A stretch of 23,640 bases of DNA from Minisyncoccota bacterium (GTDB taxonomy: Bacteria; Patescibacteriota; Minisyncoccia; Phycocordibacterales; UBA1006), in the NCBI GenBank assembly GCA_021129535.1, contig JAJOLB010000017.1, forward strand, positions 1 through 23,640. The letters are read 5' to 3'. Shown here piece by piece: positions 15,051 to 21,619 of this stretch. A program made the translations under genes and the position numbers. The notes beneath the pieces are model-generated. The model saw only the letters and a program-made list of their open reading frames with translations, was not told the origin of the DNA and ran no database searches. How positions within the stretch are numbered: position 1 is the first letter of the stretch; every line of letters begins with the position of its first letter.

Positions 15051-15752
15051 TTAAGGTTTATCAATAATAACTACAAACTCCCCCATTACCTTACCTTCAT
15101 TATTTTTAAAATAACTAAAAACAGTGGAAATATCCCCGATTACTTTTTCTTCATACATTTTTGTAAGCTCTCTGGCAACACAAATCTTTTTACCAGAATC
15201 ATGATAATTTTCATGAATAAATTGAAGAGTTTTCATAATTCTATGTGGAGATTCGTAAAAAACTCCAATTCTATTTGACTCAAAAATTTCTGTAAATATC
15301 TTGTTACGTCCCTTCTTGTGAGGTAAGAACCCGTAAAAGGTAAATTGGTTTCCCATAAAACCACTTGATGACAAGGCAGTTATTAAAGCTGTTGGACCCG
15401 GAATAGATACAACATCAACATTGTTGCCAAATTTTTTATAAATCTCGTGAATAAGCTTTACCCCAGGATCAGAAATTGTTGGTGTTCCAGCATCAGAAAC
15501 CAATGCATACACAACACCAGATTCAATGTTATCTAAAATCTTTTGCTCTTTGTTTTTATGTGAATGAGCGTGATATGATTCTAATTTTGAACTAATTTTA
15601 TAGTGTTTTAAAAGTTTTCCTGTAACTCTGGTATCTTCACATAAAACAACATCGACTTCCGACAAAATTCTAATTGCTCTATGTGAAATATCCTCTAAAT
15701 TTCCTATTGGAGTTGCTACAATATATATTTTTTTCTGTTCTTCTTTATTCAT
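15051..15752 (-). CDS. rsmI: 16S rRNA 2'-O-methyltransferase RsmI
   Basis: RsmI methylates the ribose of C1402 in 16S rRNA (E. coli numbering) using S-adenosylmethionine. The tetrapyrrole-methylase fold is clear: YIVATPIGNLEDIS (9-22), VLCEDTRVTGKLL (36-48), the SAM loop SDAGTPTISDPG, IPGPTALITALSSSGF, and FYESPHRI. At 233 residues it has the core domain but lacks the extra C-terminal helical piece of longer homologues. Its ATG overlaps the stop of the 37-residue peptide gene by 8 bases (ATGAATAA), and no promoter or ribosome binding site is seen, so it should be translated by coupling. Confidence 0.95.
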   Translation of the reverse strand: MNKEEQKKIYIVATPIGNLEDISHRAIRILSEVDVVLCEDTRVTGKLLKHYKISSKLESYHAHSHKNKEQKILDNIESGVVYALVSDAGTPTISDPGVKLIHEIYKKFGNNVDVVSIPGPTALITALSSSGFMGNQFTFYGFLPHKKGRNKIFTEIFESNRIGVFYESPHRIMKTLQFIHENYHDSGKKICVARELTKMYEEKVIGDISTVFSYFKNNEGKVMGEFVVIIDKP

Positions 15753-15858
15753 TTTTTTTATTTTTTATTTCATTTTTTGCCTTCTTATAATGACTTACTA
15801 CAAACGAAAAAAACCAAATAATAATAAGTGCACTAATAATATATTTAAAATTATTCAT
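15745..15858 (-). CDS. 37-residue single-TM membrane peptide
   Basis: A short frame between the 117-residue membrane protein and rsmI. It encodes one hydrophobic helix (about 7-22, YIISALIIIWFFSFVV) followed by a basic Lys/Asn-rich tail. It overlaps both neighbours by the same 8-base string ATGAATAA, so the three genes form a tightly coupled chain. Overlap on both sides, a plausible membrane helix and absence of any gap argue that it is real. Function unknown. Confidence 0.6.
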   Translation of the reverse strand: MNNFKYIISALIIIWFFSFVVSHYKKAKNEIKNKKNE

Positions 15859-16204
15859 AATCAACATCTACAATATTATCAGAATTGAATTCTTTATATT
15901 TCTCTTTTGAGTAATTTACAAATTTTTCACTCATTTTTGCAAAGAATTTTTTTACCTTTATAAAAATCCAAATATCGATACTAAGTGCGACAAAAAACAT
16001 AAGCGCAAAAAAGAAAGCAATGTTACTAACATAGTAAAAAGCTAAAAAACCCAATCCAAGTACGAGAAACCCTAATATAATAAAACTTATTATGAAAATA
16101 GCTTCTAGGGGACCAAAGGAAACATCGGTCACAAGCTCATCTGTATGATGTATACCCTTTTTAGTCTTCAAAGCATAATTTATGTATTTAAAAATATTTA
16201 ACAT
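15851..16204 (-). CDS. Small membrane protein, two TM helices (117 aa)
   Basis: Two long hydrophobic segments (about 33-57 and 61-83) form a hairpin. A short N-terminal cytoplasmic part includes a KTKKG basic patch, and the C-terminus is charged and acidic. No known family. It heads the operon with the 37-residue peptide and rsmI; a TATAAT box ends 6 bases before its ATG. The tail after residue 84 (KKFFAKMSEKFVNYSKEKYK) could form an amphipathic helix at the membrane surface. Confidence 0.75.
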   Translation of the reverse strand: MLNIFKYINYALKTKKGIHHTDELVTDVSFGPLEAIFIISFIILGFLVLGLGFLAFYYVSNIAFFFALMFFVALSIDIWIFIKVKKFFAKMSEKFVNYSKEKYKEFNSDNIVDVDYE

Positions 16205-16210
16205 ATATAG

Positions 16211-16216
16211 ATTATA
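16211..16216 (-). promoter_or_regulatory. -10 box of the rsmI operon
   Basis: TATAAT on the minus strand ends 6 bases before the ATG at 16204. Confidence 0.6.
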
Positions 16217-16286
16217 TCTTTTTTTGAACCAATATGATACCGTTCCATCACAATCTTTAATCGAAAAATTCTACACCTGAAATTTT

Positions 16287-16320
16287 ATAAAAAAGAAACT
16301 CAATTGAGTTTCTTTTTTAT
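16287..16320 (-). terminator. Terminator, perfect 34-base palindrome
   Basis: Two exact 17-base arms with A- and T-rich ends, just after the stop of the membrane protein at 16324. Its symmetry would let it work in both directions. Confidence 0.8.
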
Positions 16321-16323
16321 AAA

Positions 16324-17001
16324 CTATTCTTCTGATGAAATATTAATTTCAGGAGTATACGTTCCTTCAATTTTCCGATAGGCAGACGCCATAACAAGAG
16401 ATGATACTGGAATAGTAATAATAAGCCCTACAAGAAAAACAAGTGCGCCTAAAATATTAAATAAAAATATAAAAACACTCAAACCAAAAAGATTCCATTT
16501 ATACCCTTTTGTCATTTTCCATGAAGTCTTTATAGTGTCGAAAACCTCCCCTCGATTTTCAGCGATATAATATTTAGTAAACATAAGTCCTAACCCTATA
16601 ATAATACCTGGAATAATAAACAGAATAATACCAAAAGCTATTAAAATTTGTGTTACCACTGTCACCAAAACAAAAAATAGGAAATGTTTTACAGAGTCAA
16701 CTCCATAAAAAATTGAATCTAATTTAGGTTTTTTACCATCAACAAGATTTAAAGTATATCGAATAACACCAATTACAATATAAGTATATGCGATCCAAGA
16801 AAGAGTACTCATAAAAAATCCAAATCCTGTTCGCATAATATTACCTGTTTCCAGGTCGATCTTATTACCAAAACCGCCAATCAATCCAACAGCAAATAAA
16901 ATAATACCAATTAGAATAAATTGCTTCCAATTCTTTTTGTAAATTTCGAATGATTTTGTAAATAATTTGTTAATTTCTAATGTTTGTTTTTTGTTTTTCA
17001 T
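16324..17001 (-). CDS. Polytopic membrane protein, function unknown
   Basis: A 225-residue protein with about five to six hydrophobic helices; IGIILFAVGLIGG near the N-terminus, a Gly/Pro/Ile-rich stretch FGIILFIIPGIIIGLG in the middle and LFNILGALVFLVGLIITIPV near the end. The pattern (a Leu/Phe/Lys-rich N-terminal helix, central IPGI motif, YYxxEN and W-M-K in the loop after it) resembles the large uncharacterised group of bacterial membrane proteins related to DUF975 or the GDPD membrane domain; assignment is not firm. The ATG at 17001 is preferred to the upstream frame start at 17022 because an extended -10 box ends 7 bases before it. Confidence 0.75.
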   Translation of the reverse strand: MKNKKQTLEINKLFTKSFEIYKKNWKQFILIGIILFAVGLIGGFGNKIDLETGNIMRTGFGFFMSTLSWIAYTYIVIGVIRYTLNLVDGKKPKLDSIFYGVDSVKHFLFFVLVTVVTQILIAFGIILFIIPGIIIGLGLMFTKYYIAENRGEVFDTIKTSWKMTKGYKWNLFGLSVFIFLFNILGALVFLVGLIITIPVSSLVMASAYRKIEGTYTPEINISSEE

Positions 17002-17008
17002 ATTAATT

Positions 17009-17017
17009 ATTATATCA
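17009..17017 (-). promoter_or_regulatory. Promoter of the polytopic membrane protein gene
   Basis: TGA-TATAAT on the minus strand, 7 bases before the ATG at 17001. It overlaps the end of the lysS terminator region. Confidence 0.6.
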
Positions 17018-17024
17018 TGCAAAA

Positions 17025-17055
17025 TAAAAAAACAAATATGTTATTTGTTTTTTAT
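17025..17055 (-). terminator. Terminator of lysS
   Basis: An 11-bp A/T-rich stem with T tract on the minus strand; the lysS stop codon is inside the hairpin. Confidence 0.7.
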
Positions 17056-18744
17056 TTTATAGGAAATTAATTTTTCTTTAACATCAGCACATTCTGATTC
17101 AGTTAAACCTCCCTTTTCTGGATCTGTAAGCCATTTTTCAGTAAGTTTATATTTCTCGTCAGAATAATCAATTATAAATACTTGCTTCTTTGAGTTATAA
17201 TTAATGTTTGAAAAATTATTATTTTCAACAGCATTTAATAAAAACTTTAAAACATGTTTATTTTCAATTTTTTCCTTCATGATTGGGAAGAAAATAACAT
17301 CACGCAAATTTTTCTGTTCAGAGAAGATTGCCATTAATCGGTCAATCCCCATGCCAAAACCAGTCATAGGTGGCATTCCATGCTCCATAGCCACAATAAA
17401 ACGCTCATCAAGCTGCATTGCCTCGTCATCACCAGACTCGCGTGCTGATGATTGAGATTCCAGTAATTCCCGCTGCTTCAATGGATTTACCAATTCTGCA
17501 TACTGATTAGTTACCTCAGCCCCTGCAATAATTAACTGGCAGACACGTGCTGTTCCATCATCGTTTTGTTGCGCAAGAGGTTTTAGATCACCAGGATAAT
17601 CCATTACAAATGTTGGGTGAATAATTTTATTTCGTGATGATTTTTTATAAATAAAATCTAGTAAATTCGCTGTTCCTGTTTTTAATAATTCATTGCGATC
17701 CATTCCCCATTCTGAGGCCTTTATCTCTATTTCATCACGACTTGCTGTTTCTATATCTAGCCCGGCATTTTCATGCAACAAATCTGGGAAACGAACGCGT
17801 TTCCATTCTCCTGAAAAATCAACAATTGTCTCGTCACCATTATCATCATAAACCTTGAATTCAGTTTTACCAACAATATCACGTGCCAAATGTTTCAAGA
17901 GATCCTCGGTCCAATTCATGTTTTGTTCGAGTGTTTCATACGCAGCATACCATTCCATCATAGTGAACTCCTGAATATGTGTTGGGTCAGAACCTTCATT
18001 TCGAAAATTTTTTCCAATTTCATAGATCCGAGAATAGCCACCAGCCATAATCATTTTATGTTCAAGCTCCAACGAAATTCGCAAAACCATATCAATACCT
18101 AAATCATTGTGATATGTATTAAACGTTCGTGCCATGGCACCACCTGCCTGATTTTGTAAAATTGGTGTTTCAATTTCCATGAAATCACGCTCATCAAAAT
18201 ACGCCCGAATAGCCTTGATAACGTTTGAACGTAGTTTAAAACGATTAAATGATTCATTATTAGACATTAAATCTAAATATCGTTTACGATAAATTTCATC
18301 AGTATCTGTAATTCCAGACCATTTCTCTGGCATAGGTAATAATGTCTTCCCAGCCATTTTCCAACTCTTTACCAAGAGAGAATTTTGTCCTTTTTCTGTG
18401 ACAAATAATGGACCTGTGAATTGAACAAAGTCTCCAATATCTACCGTATCCTTAAAGAGATTCATTATCGATTCTTCTAATTCGTCTTTTTTCAAAACAG
18501 CCTGAAATATAGCTGTTCCATCAGTTAAAACAATAAACATAATTGAACCTGCGCCGCGAATAGCTGTAATTCGTGCCGCAACCGTTACCTCTGTTCCTGT
18601 TTTTTCAATACTTGCAAAATCACGCTCTATAACATTTAATGTGTAGTCACGTGTTATTTCAGTTGGATATGCAGACATTCCTGCTGATTCTAATTTTTCA
18701 ATTTTTGCGAGCCGTACTGCTCGTAGTTCGCCTAGTGATGCCAT
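17041..18744 (-). CDS. lysS: Lysyl-tRNA synthetase, class II, with C-terminal extension
   Basis: Charges tRNA-Lys with lysine. The N-terminal OB domain (about 50-135) binds the anticodon. The class II core follows: motif 1 around 175-200 (IETPILQNQAGGAMARTF), motif 2 near 239-251 (RIYEIGKNFRNEG), and motif 3 GFGMGIDRL at 462-470 with the final RDVIFFP at 481-487. Bacterial LysS normally ends within a few residues after this. Here about 77 further residues (491-567) follow, with alternating charged and hydrophobic stretches (HVLKFLLNAVENNN, VFIIDYSDEKYKLTEKWL) that look folded. The function of this tail is unknown. A TATAAT box lies 8 bases before the ATG. Confidence 0.95.
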   Translation of the reverse strand: MASLGELRAVRLAKIEKLESAGMSAYPTEITRDYTLNVIERDFASIEKTGTEVTVAARITAIRGAGSIMFIVLTDGTAIFQAVLKKDELEESIMNLFKDTVDIGDFVQFTGPLFVTEKGQNSLLVKSWKMAGKTLLPMPEKWSGITDTDEIYRKRYLDLMSNNESFNRFKLRSNVIKAIRAYFDERDFMEIETPILQNQAGGAMARTFNTYHNDLGIDMVLRISLELEHKMIMAGGYSRIYEIGKNFRNEGSDPTHIQEFTMMEWYAAYETLEQNMNWTEDLLKHLARDIVGKTEFKVYDDNGDETIVDFSGEWKRVRFPDLLHENAGLDIETASRDEIEIKASEWGMDRNELLKTGTANLLDFIYKKSSRNKIIHPTFVMDYPGDLKPLAQQNDDGTARVCQLIIAGAEVTNQYAELVNPLKQRELLESQSSARESGDDEAMQLDERFIVAMEHGMPPMTGFGMGIDRLMAIFSEQKNLRDVIFFPIMKEKIENKHVLKFLLNAVENNNFSNINYNSKKQVFIIDYSDEKYKLTEKWLTDPEKGGLTESECADVKEKLISYKIKNK

Positions 18745-18752
18745 ATATAAAG

Positions 18753-18758
18753 ATTATA
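18753..18758 (-). promoter_or_regulatory. -10 box for lysS
   Basis: TATAAT on the minus strand, 8 bases before the lysS ATG. Confidence 0.55.
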
Positions 18759-18782
18759 AATTATTAGATACATGCTGCAAGT

Positions 18783-18810
18783 AAAAAACGAAAATAATTT
18801 TCGTTTTTTT
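18783..18810 (-). terminator. Terminator of the DUF805 gene
   Basis: A 13-bp inverted repeat around a single central base, T tract on the minus strand, about 20 bases past the stop codon. Confidence 0.75.
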
Positions 18811-18831
18811 AATATATATCAAAAATATAAA

Positions 18832-19380
18832 CTATTTTTTTACATCTTTAACCACGTCTTCTACTTTATCAGAAACTTTATCTGCCAAGTTTTCTACCTT
18901 GTCAGAAACTTTTTCACCTAAATCTTCTGCCTTTTCAGCAAGTTCATCAGCCTTTTCAGAAACCTTTTTTCCTAAATCTTTTACCTTATCTGAGATATTA
19001 TCAAATTTTGCTTCAAGATTATCATTTGAATGTGTATGATATTCTGCTGGACCATAATCATTTTTTTCTGAATCTCCCTTTCTAACAAATAGCACAATAA
19101 GCCAAATCCAACCAACAAGAGGTATAAGTCCTACAAGTTGCATCCATCCACTTTTTCCAATGTCATGCAAACGTCGTGCTCCAATAGTAAGACTTGGTAG
19201 AAAAACAACCAAACTATAAAGTAACCCAAGCTTTTGAGAAATCATATTAATAACAATACTAATAACAAGGTTAAAAAGTATAAAGTACCAAAACTGTGAG
19301 AGGTTTGCTCTACCGTCAAATTTGGTATATTTTTTAAATGCGTCTGTGTAATATGCGAATTTTTCCATATAAATATTCAT
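18832..19380 (-). CDS. DUF805 membrane protein with amphipathic repeat tail
   Basis: A 182-residue protein from the ATG at 19380. Residues ~15-105 are a DUF805 domain: FDGRANLSQFWYF (21-33), two or three membrane helices, the signature RRLHDIGKSGW (69-79) and the helix PLVGWIWLIVLFV. After residue ~120 comes a 60-residue tail made of repeated units such as DKVKDLGKKVSEKADEL, EKAEDLGEKVSDKVENL and ADKVSDKVEDV. These alternate charged and hydrophobic positions like apolipoprotein- or LEA-type helices, which could lie on a membrane or form a coiled coil. The domain function is unknown. The start is chosen from a TATACT box 7 bases upstream; the frame runs 14 codons further. Confidence 0.82.
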   Translation of the reverse strand: MNIYMEKFAYYTDAFKKYTKFDGRANLSQFWYFILFNLVISIVINMISQKLGLLYSLVVFLPSLTIGARRLHDIGKSGWMQLVGLIPLVGWIWLIVLFVRKGDSEKNDYGPAEYHTHSNDNLEAKFDNISDKVKDLGKKVSEKADELAEKAEDLGEKVSDKVENLADKVSDKVEDVVKDVKK

Positions 19381-19387
19381 GTAGTTA

Positions 19388-19393
19388 AGTATA
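19388..19393 (-). promoter_or_regulatory. -10 box for the DUF805 gene
   Basis: TATACT on the minus strand ends 7 bases before the ATG at 19380. Confidence 0.5.
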
Positions 19394-19475
19394 AAACCTA
19401 TTTGATTAATAAGTATCTTCATTATATATAAAATATACGATTTAATAATGTACTTTTTATATAAATATTTTATAA

Positions 19476-19502
19476 AAAAATACCTTTTTAATAGGTATTT
19501 TA
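19476..19502 (-). terminator. Terminator of greA
   Basis: An 8-bp stem (19478-19485 with 19493-19500) and T tract on the minus strand; the greA stop overlaps its right arm. Confidence 0.65.
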
Positions 19503-19967
19503 ACTAACAGAAATTATTTTATATTTTATTTCTCCACGCGGAGTTTCAACAGCAACAATTTCATCATATTTTTTACCCATTAGGGCTGAACCAATTGGTG
19601 ACTCAAAACTAATCTTTCCTGATGAAAAATCAGATTCTTCATTCCCCACAATTTGATATTCCTTTTCAATTTCTTTTGTTAGATGCATCAAAACAACAGT
19701 TGAACCCAAACCTATTGTCCCATCGGTATTAGCCTCGACAACAACAGCGTCTTTTAAAATAGCCTCAATTTGTGAAATGCGTGCTTCATTTTTTCCTTGG
19801 TCATCCTTTGATGTATGGTATTCAGCATTTTCAGATAAATCACCCAATGATTTAGCAAAAGCAAGACGATCTAAAATCACCTGTCGTTTTTTACCTTTTC
19901 GATTTTCTAATTCATTTTCAAGCTCTAATTTCTTTTCAGCTGTTAAAAATTCACATTCATTATTCAT
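19500..19967 (-). CDS. greA: Transcription elongation factor GreA
   Basis: GreA rescues backtracked RNA polymerase by stimulating cleavage of the nascent RNA 3' end through the secondary channel. The N-terminal coiled coil has the acidic tip GDLSENAEYH (about 42-51, with the key D43 and E46) and the C-terminal FKBP-like domain ends with SPIGSALMGKKYDEI and TPRGEIKYKI. The length of 155 is normal. A TATACT box ends 6 bases before the ATG. Single-gene unit between the surface protein gene and the DUF805 gene. Confidence 0.96.
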   Translation of the reverse strand: MNNECEFLTAEKKLELENELENRKGKKRQVILDRLAFAKSLGDLSENAEYHTSKDDQGKNEARISQIEAILKDAVVVEANTDGTIGLGSTVVLMHLTKEIEKEYQIVGNEESDFSSGKISFESPIGSALMGKKYDEIVAVETPRGEIKYKIISVS

Positions 19968-19973
19968 TATTCA

Positions 19974-20001
19974 AGTATAAAGATGAATAAATTTTCTGCA
20001 A
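19974..20001 (-). promoter_or_regulatory. greA promoter
   Basis: On the minus strand TTGCAG (19996-20001), 16-base spacer, TATACT (19974-19979), ending 6 bases before the ATG. It starts where the preceding terminator ends. Confidence 0.6.
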
Positions 20002-20032
20002 CAAAAAAAACGACTATGTCGTTTTTTTTGTT
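20001..20032 (-). terminator. Strong terminator of the surface-protein gene
   Basis: A 14-bp stem with a 3-base loop and an eight-T stretch. The stop codon of the surface protein overlaps it. Confidence 0.8.
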
Positions 20033-21476
20033 ATTGATAATCTACAGTTACAAGATTTCCCCAAACAGACTCATCAATGCTTTTAAATTCACCATCATAT
20101 TGAAAATCAACTCCATCTAAAGAAATAGAAAAAGCTGTGTGATAATTTGACCCTCCGTTCCATGGTGAGTATACTCCAACAATTTCACCACCTATTTCTA
20201 AATCAACCTTATCTCCCGCTTCAAGTTCAAAGGGGTCATTTTCAGAATCTGCCATAAATCTCAACTCATAACCTCCAATTGAAGAATTGTAGCTTTGATT
20301 TATTTCTCTATTATCATCAAACTCATCACCGTCAATCTCGATATAAATATCTTCAATTTGAGCCTTTGCATAAGATGAGATAACCTTAAAATCAATTGAT
20401 TTTATTTCAATATCTTCATCACAAATATTTTTTAATTCAAATGTTGTAAAACTTGCTTCATCTCCAACGGTTAAATTAATATTATTTCTACCATTTTGGA
20501 TAACAAGACAATCGTCACTATCAGCGCTAAAAGGAGTAGTAAATTCCTTAATATCACCGCAAACAATATGGTCATTATTATTAGAATCTTCGTATTGACC
20601 ACAAGCTCTGTAATAGTTTGTATTATTATTTACATATCCTGTAATATATTTTGTGAAGTCATCTTCATCATCCATGTTATCAAAATATTTTTTTAATAGT
20701 CCATTTTGCTGAATTGAAGAGAATGTATTATATTCATTTTCAATATCGTCTATATTTTCATCATCATGAGTAATAACAAAGAAGGCTTTAACCTCATCTG
20801 CATCACCAAGGTCATCTAATACTCCATTTAGATAAGCATGGTAAGCAGTTACATTTGTTGCTGATTCTGTTTCAATTTCAGGAGCATCAAAATTATCATC
20901 AATTGGTAAAATATCAATAGGTCTTGTTGTCTGACATTTCCCCTTATAAAGGATTTTTGCATTTGCCAATCCTGCCATACAAGAGTTTGAAAATGTTTGT
21001 GGCAACACAGCAAGAGCAGGGCAAATTTCTTTCCCCTTACAGATATCTACCTGTCCACAAACTGGTGCGTATTCCTTTGTACAAGCTTTCATATCAGTAT
21101 TAAATGATGGCTTAATTCCACCTGCGTTAAACGCAGCTGCATTCGTTGCCAAAACCATTGCGTATGTTTTTGGACCAGCAATTCCATCAACCTCTAATCC
21201 TTTTGCACGCTGAAATGCCATCACAGCAGCAACTGTTCCTGAACCATAATCTGAGTCAAGAGCCTTGTGATAAAAACCAAATTCTTTTAACTTCTTTTGT
21301 AATGATAATACCTTTGCATTTACTGTTCCGCGGCGTAGTGTCTGGGTATATTGCAGTTGCTTAGTTACAAAGCTATCTTTTCCAACAAGATGCACCTCAC
21401 CACCTATTGCCTGTACAGATGTCCCTGCAAGCATAAGTCCAAATACGAATAAACCTTTTAATACTATTTTTTTCAT
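20031..21476 (-). CDS. Secreted peptidoglycan-binding, Kazal and Fn3-like surface protein
   Basis: A 481-residue exported protein. A signal peptide covers ~1-23 (KK, hydrophobic core, cleavage after VQA). Residues ~48-110 form a PG_binding_1 domain (VLSLQKKLKEFGFY, GTVAAVMAFQRAKGLEVDGI, GPKTY). Residues 132-181 match a Kazal-type module (C132, YAPVCG at 136-141, TFSNSC at 161-166, GKC at 179-181) with an inserted loop holding two further cysteines (C146, C152). Residues ~205-318 look like a fibronectin-III-like module (ATNVTAYHAYLNG at the start, NYYRACG and IKEFTT at the end). The last ~160 residues are an Asp-rich beta-type domain, probably binding calcium or other surface partners. It is likely held to the cell wall by the N-terminal domain. 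Single-gene unit with a longer-than-usual upstream region. Confidence 0.85.
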   Translation of the reverse strand: MKKIVLKGLFVFGLMLAGTSVQAIGGEVHLVGKDSFVTKQLQYTQTLRRGTVNAKVLSLQKKLKEFGFYHKALDSDYGSGTVAAVMAFQRAKGLEVDGIAGPKTYAMVLATNAAAFNAGGIKPSFNTDMKACTKEYAPVCGQVDICKGKEICPALAVLPQTFSNSCMAGLANAKILYKGKCQTTRPIDILPIDDNFDAPEIETESATNVTAYHAYLNGVLDDLGDADEVKAFFVITHDDENIDDIENEYNTFSSIQQNGLLKKYFDNMDDEDDFTKYITGYVNNNTNYYRACGQYEDSNNNDHIVCGDIKEFTTPFSADSDDCLVIQNGRNNINLTVGDEASFTTFELKNICDEDIEIKSIDFKVISSYAKAQIEDIYIEIDGDEFDDNREINQSYNSSIGGYELRFMADSENDPFELEAGDKVDLEIGGEIVGVYSPWNGGSNYHTAFSISLDGVDFQYDGEFKSIDESVWGNLVTVDYQ

Positions 21477-21604
21477 ATGTTAATAAAATAATTAATTTAA
21501 TAAAAAGAGATAATTAGAAGACAAAATCTCTCTACATAATATATAACGCACAAGAGCGTGAATATTACATATATTACTATATCATGTTGTATCAAAAAAA
21601 ACGA
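21477..21604 (-). promoter_or_regulatory. Long upstream region of the surface-protein gene
   Basis: This 128-base gap differs from the rest of the window: no clear -10 box lies 6-8 bases before the ATG. Minus-strand candidates are TATATT near 21537-21542 and TTGATA at 21590-21595 with a TATATG 16 bases on. Between them is a small ACGC/GCGT hairpin (21546-21559) flanked by complementary AATAT/ATATT. The message may thus have a real leader of 50-100 bases, unlike its neighbours. Confidence 0.35.
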
Positions 21605-21619
21605 TTAAACTTCGTTTTT
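21594..21619 (-). terminator. Terminator of mrdA
   Basis: An 8-bp stem (21597-21604 with 21612-21619) and an eight-base T tract on the minus strand. The mrdA stop codon is in the loop. Confidence 0.65.
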
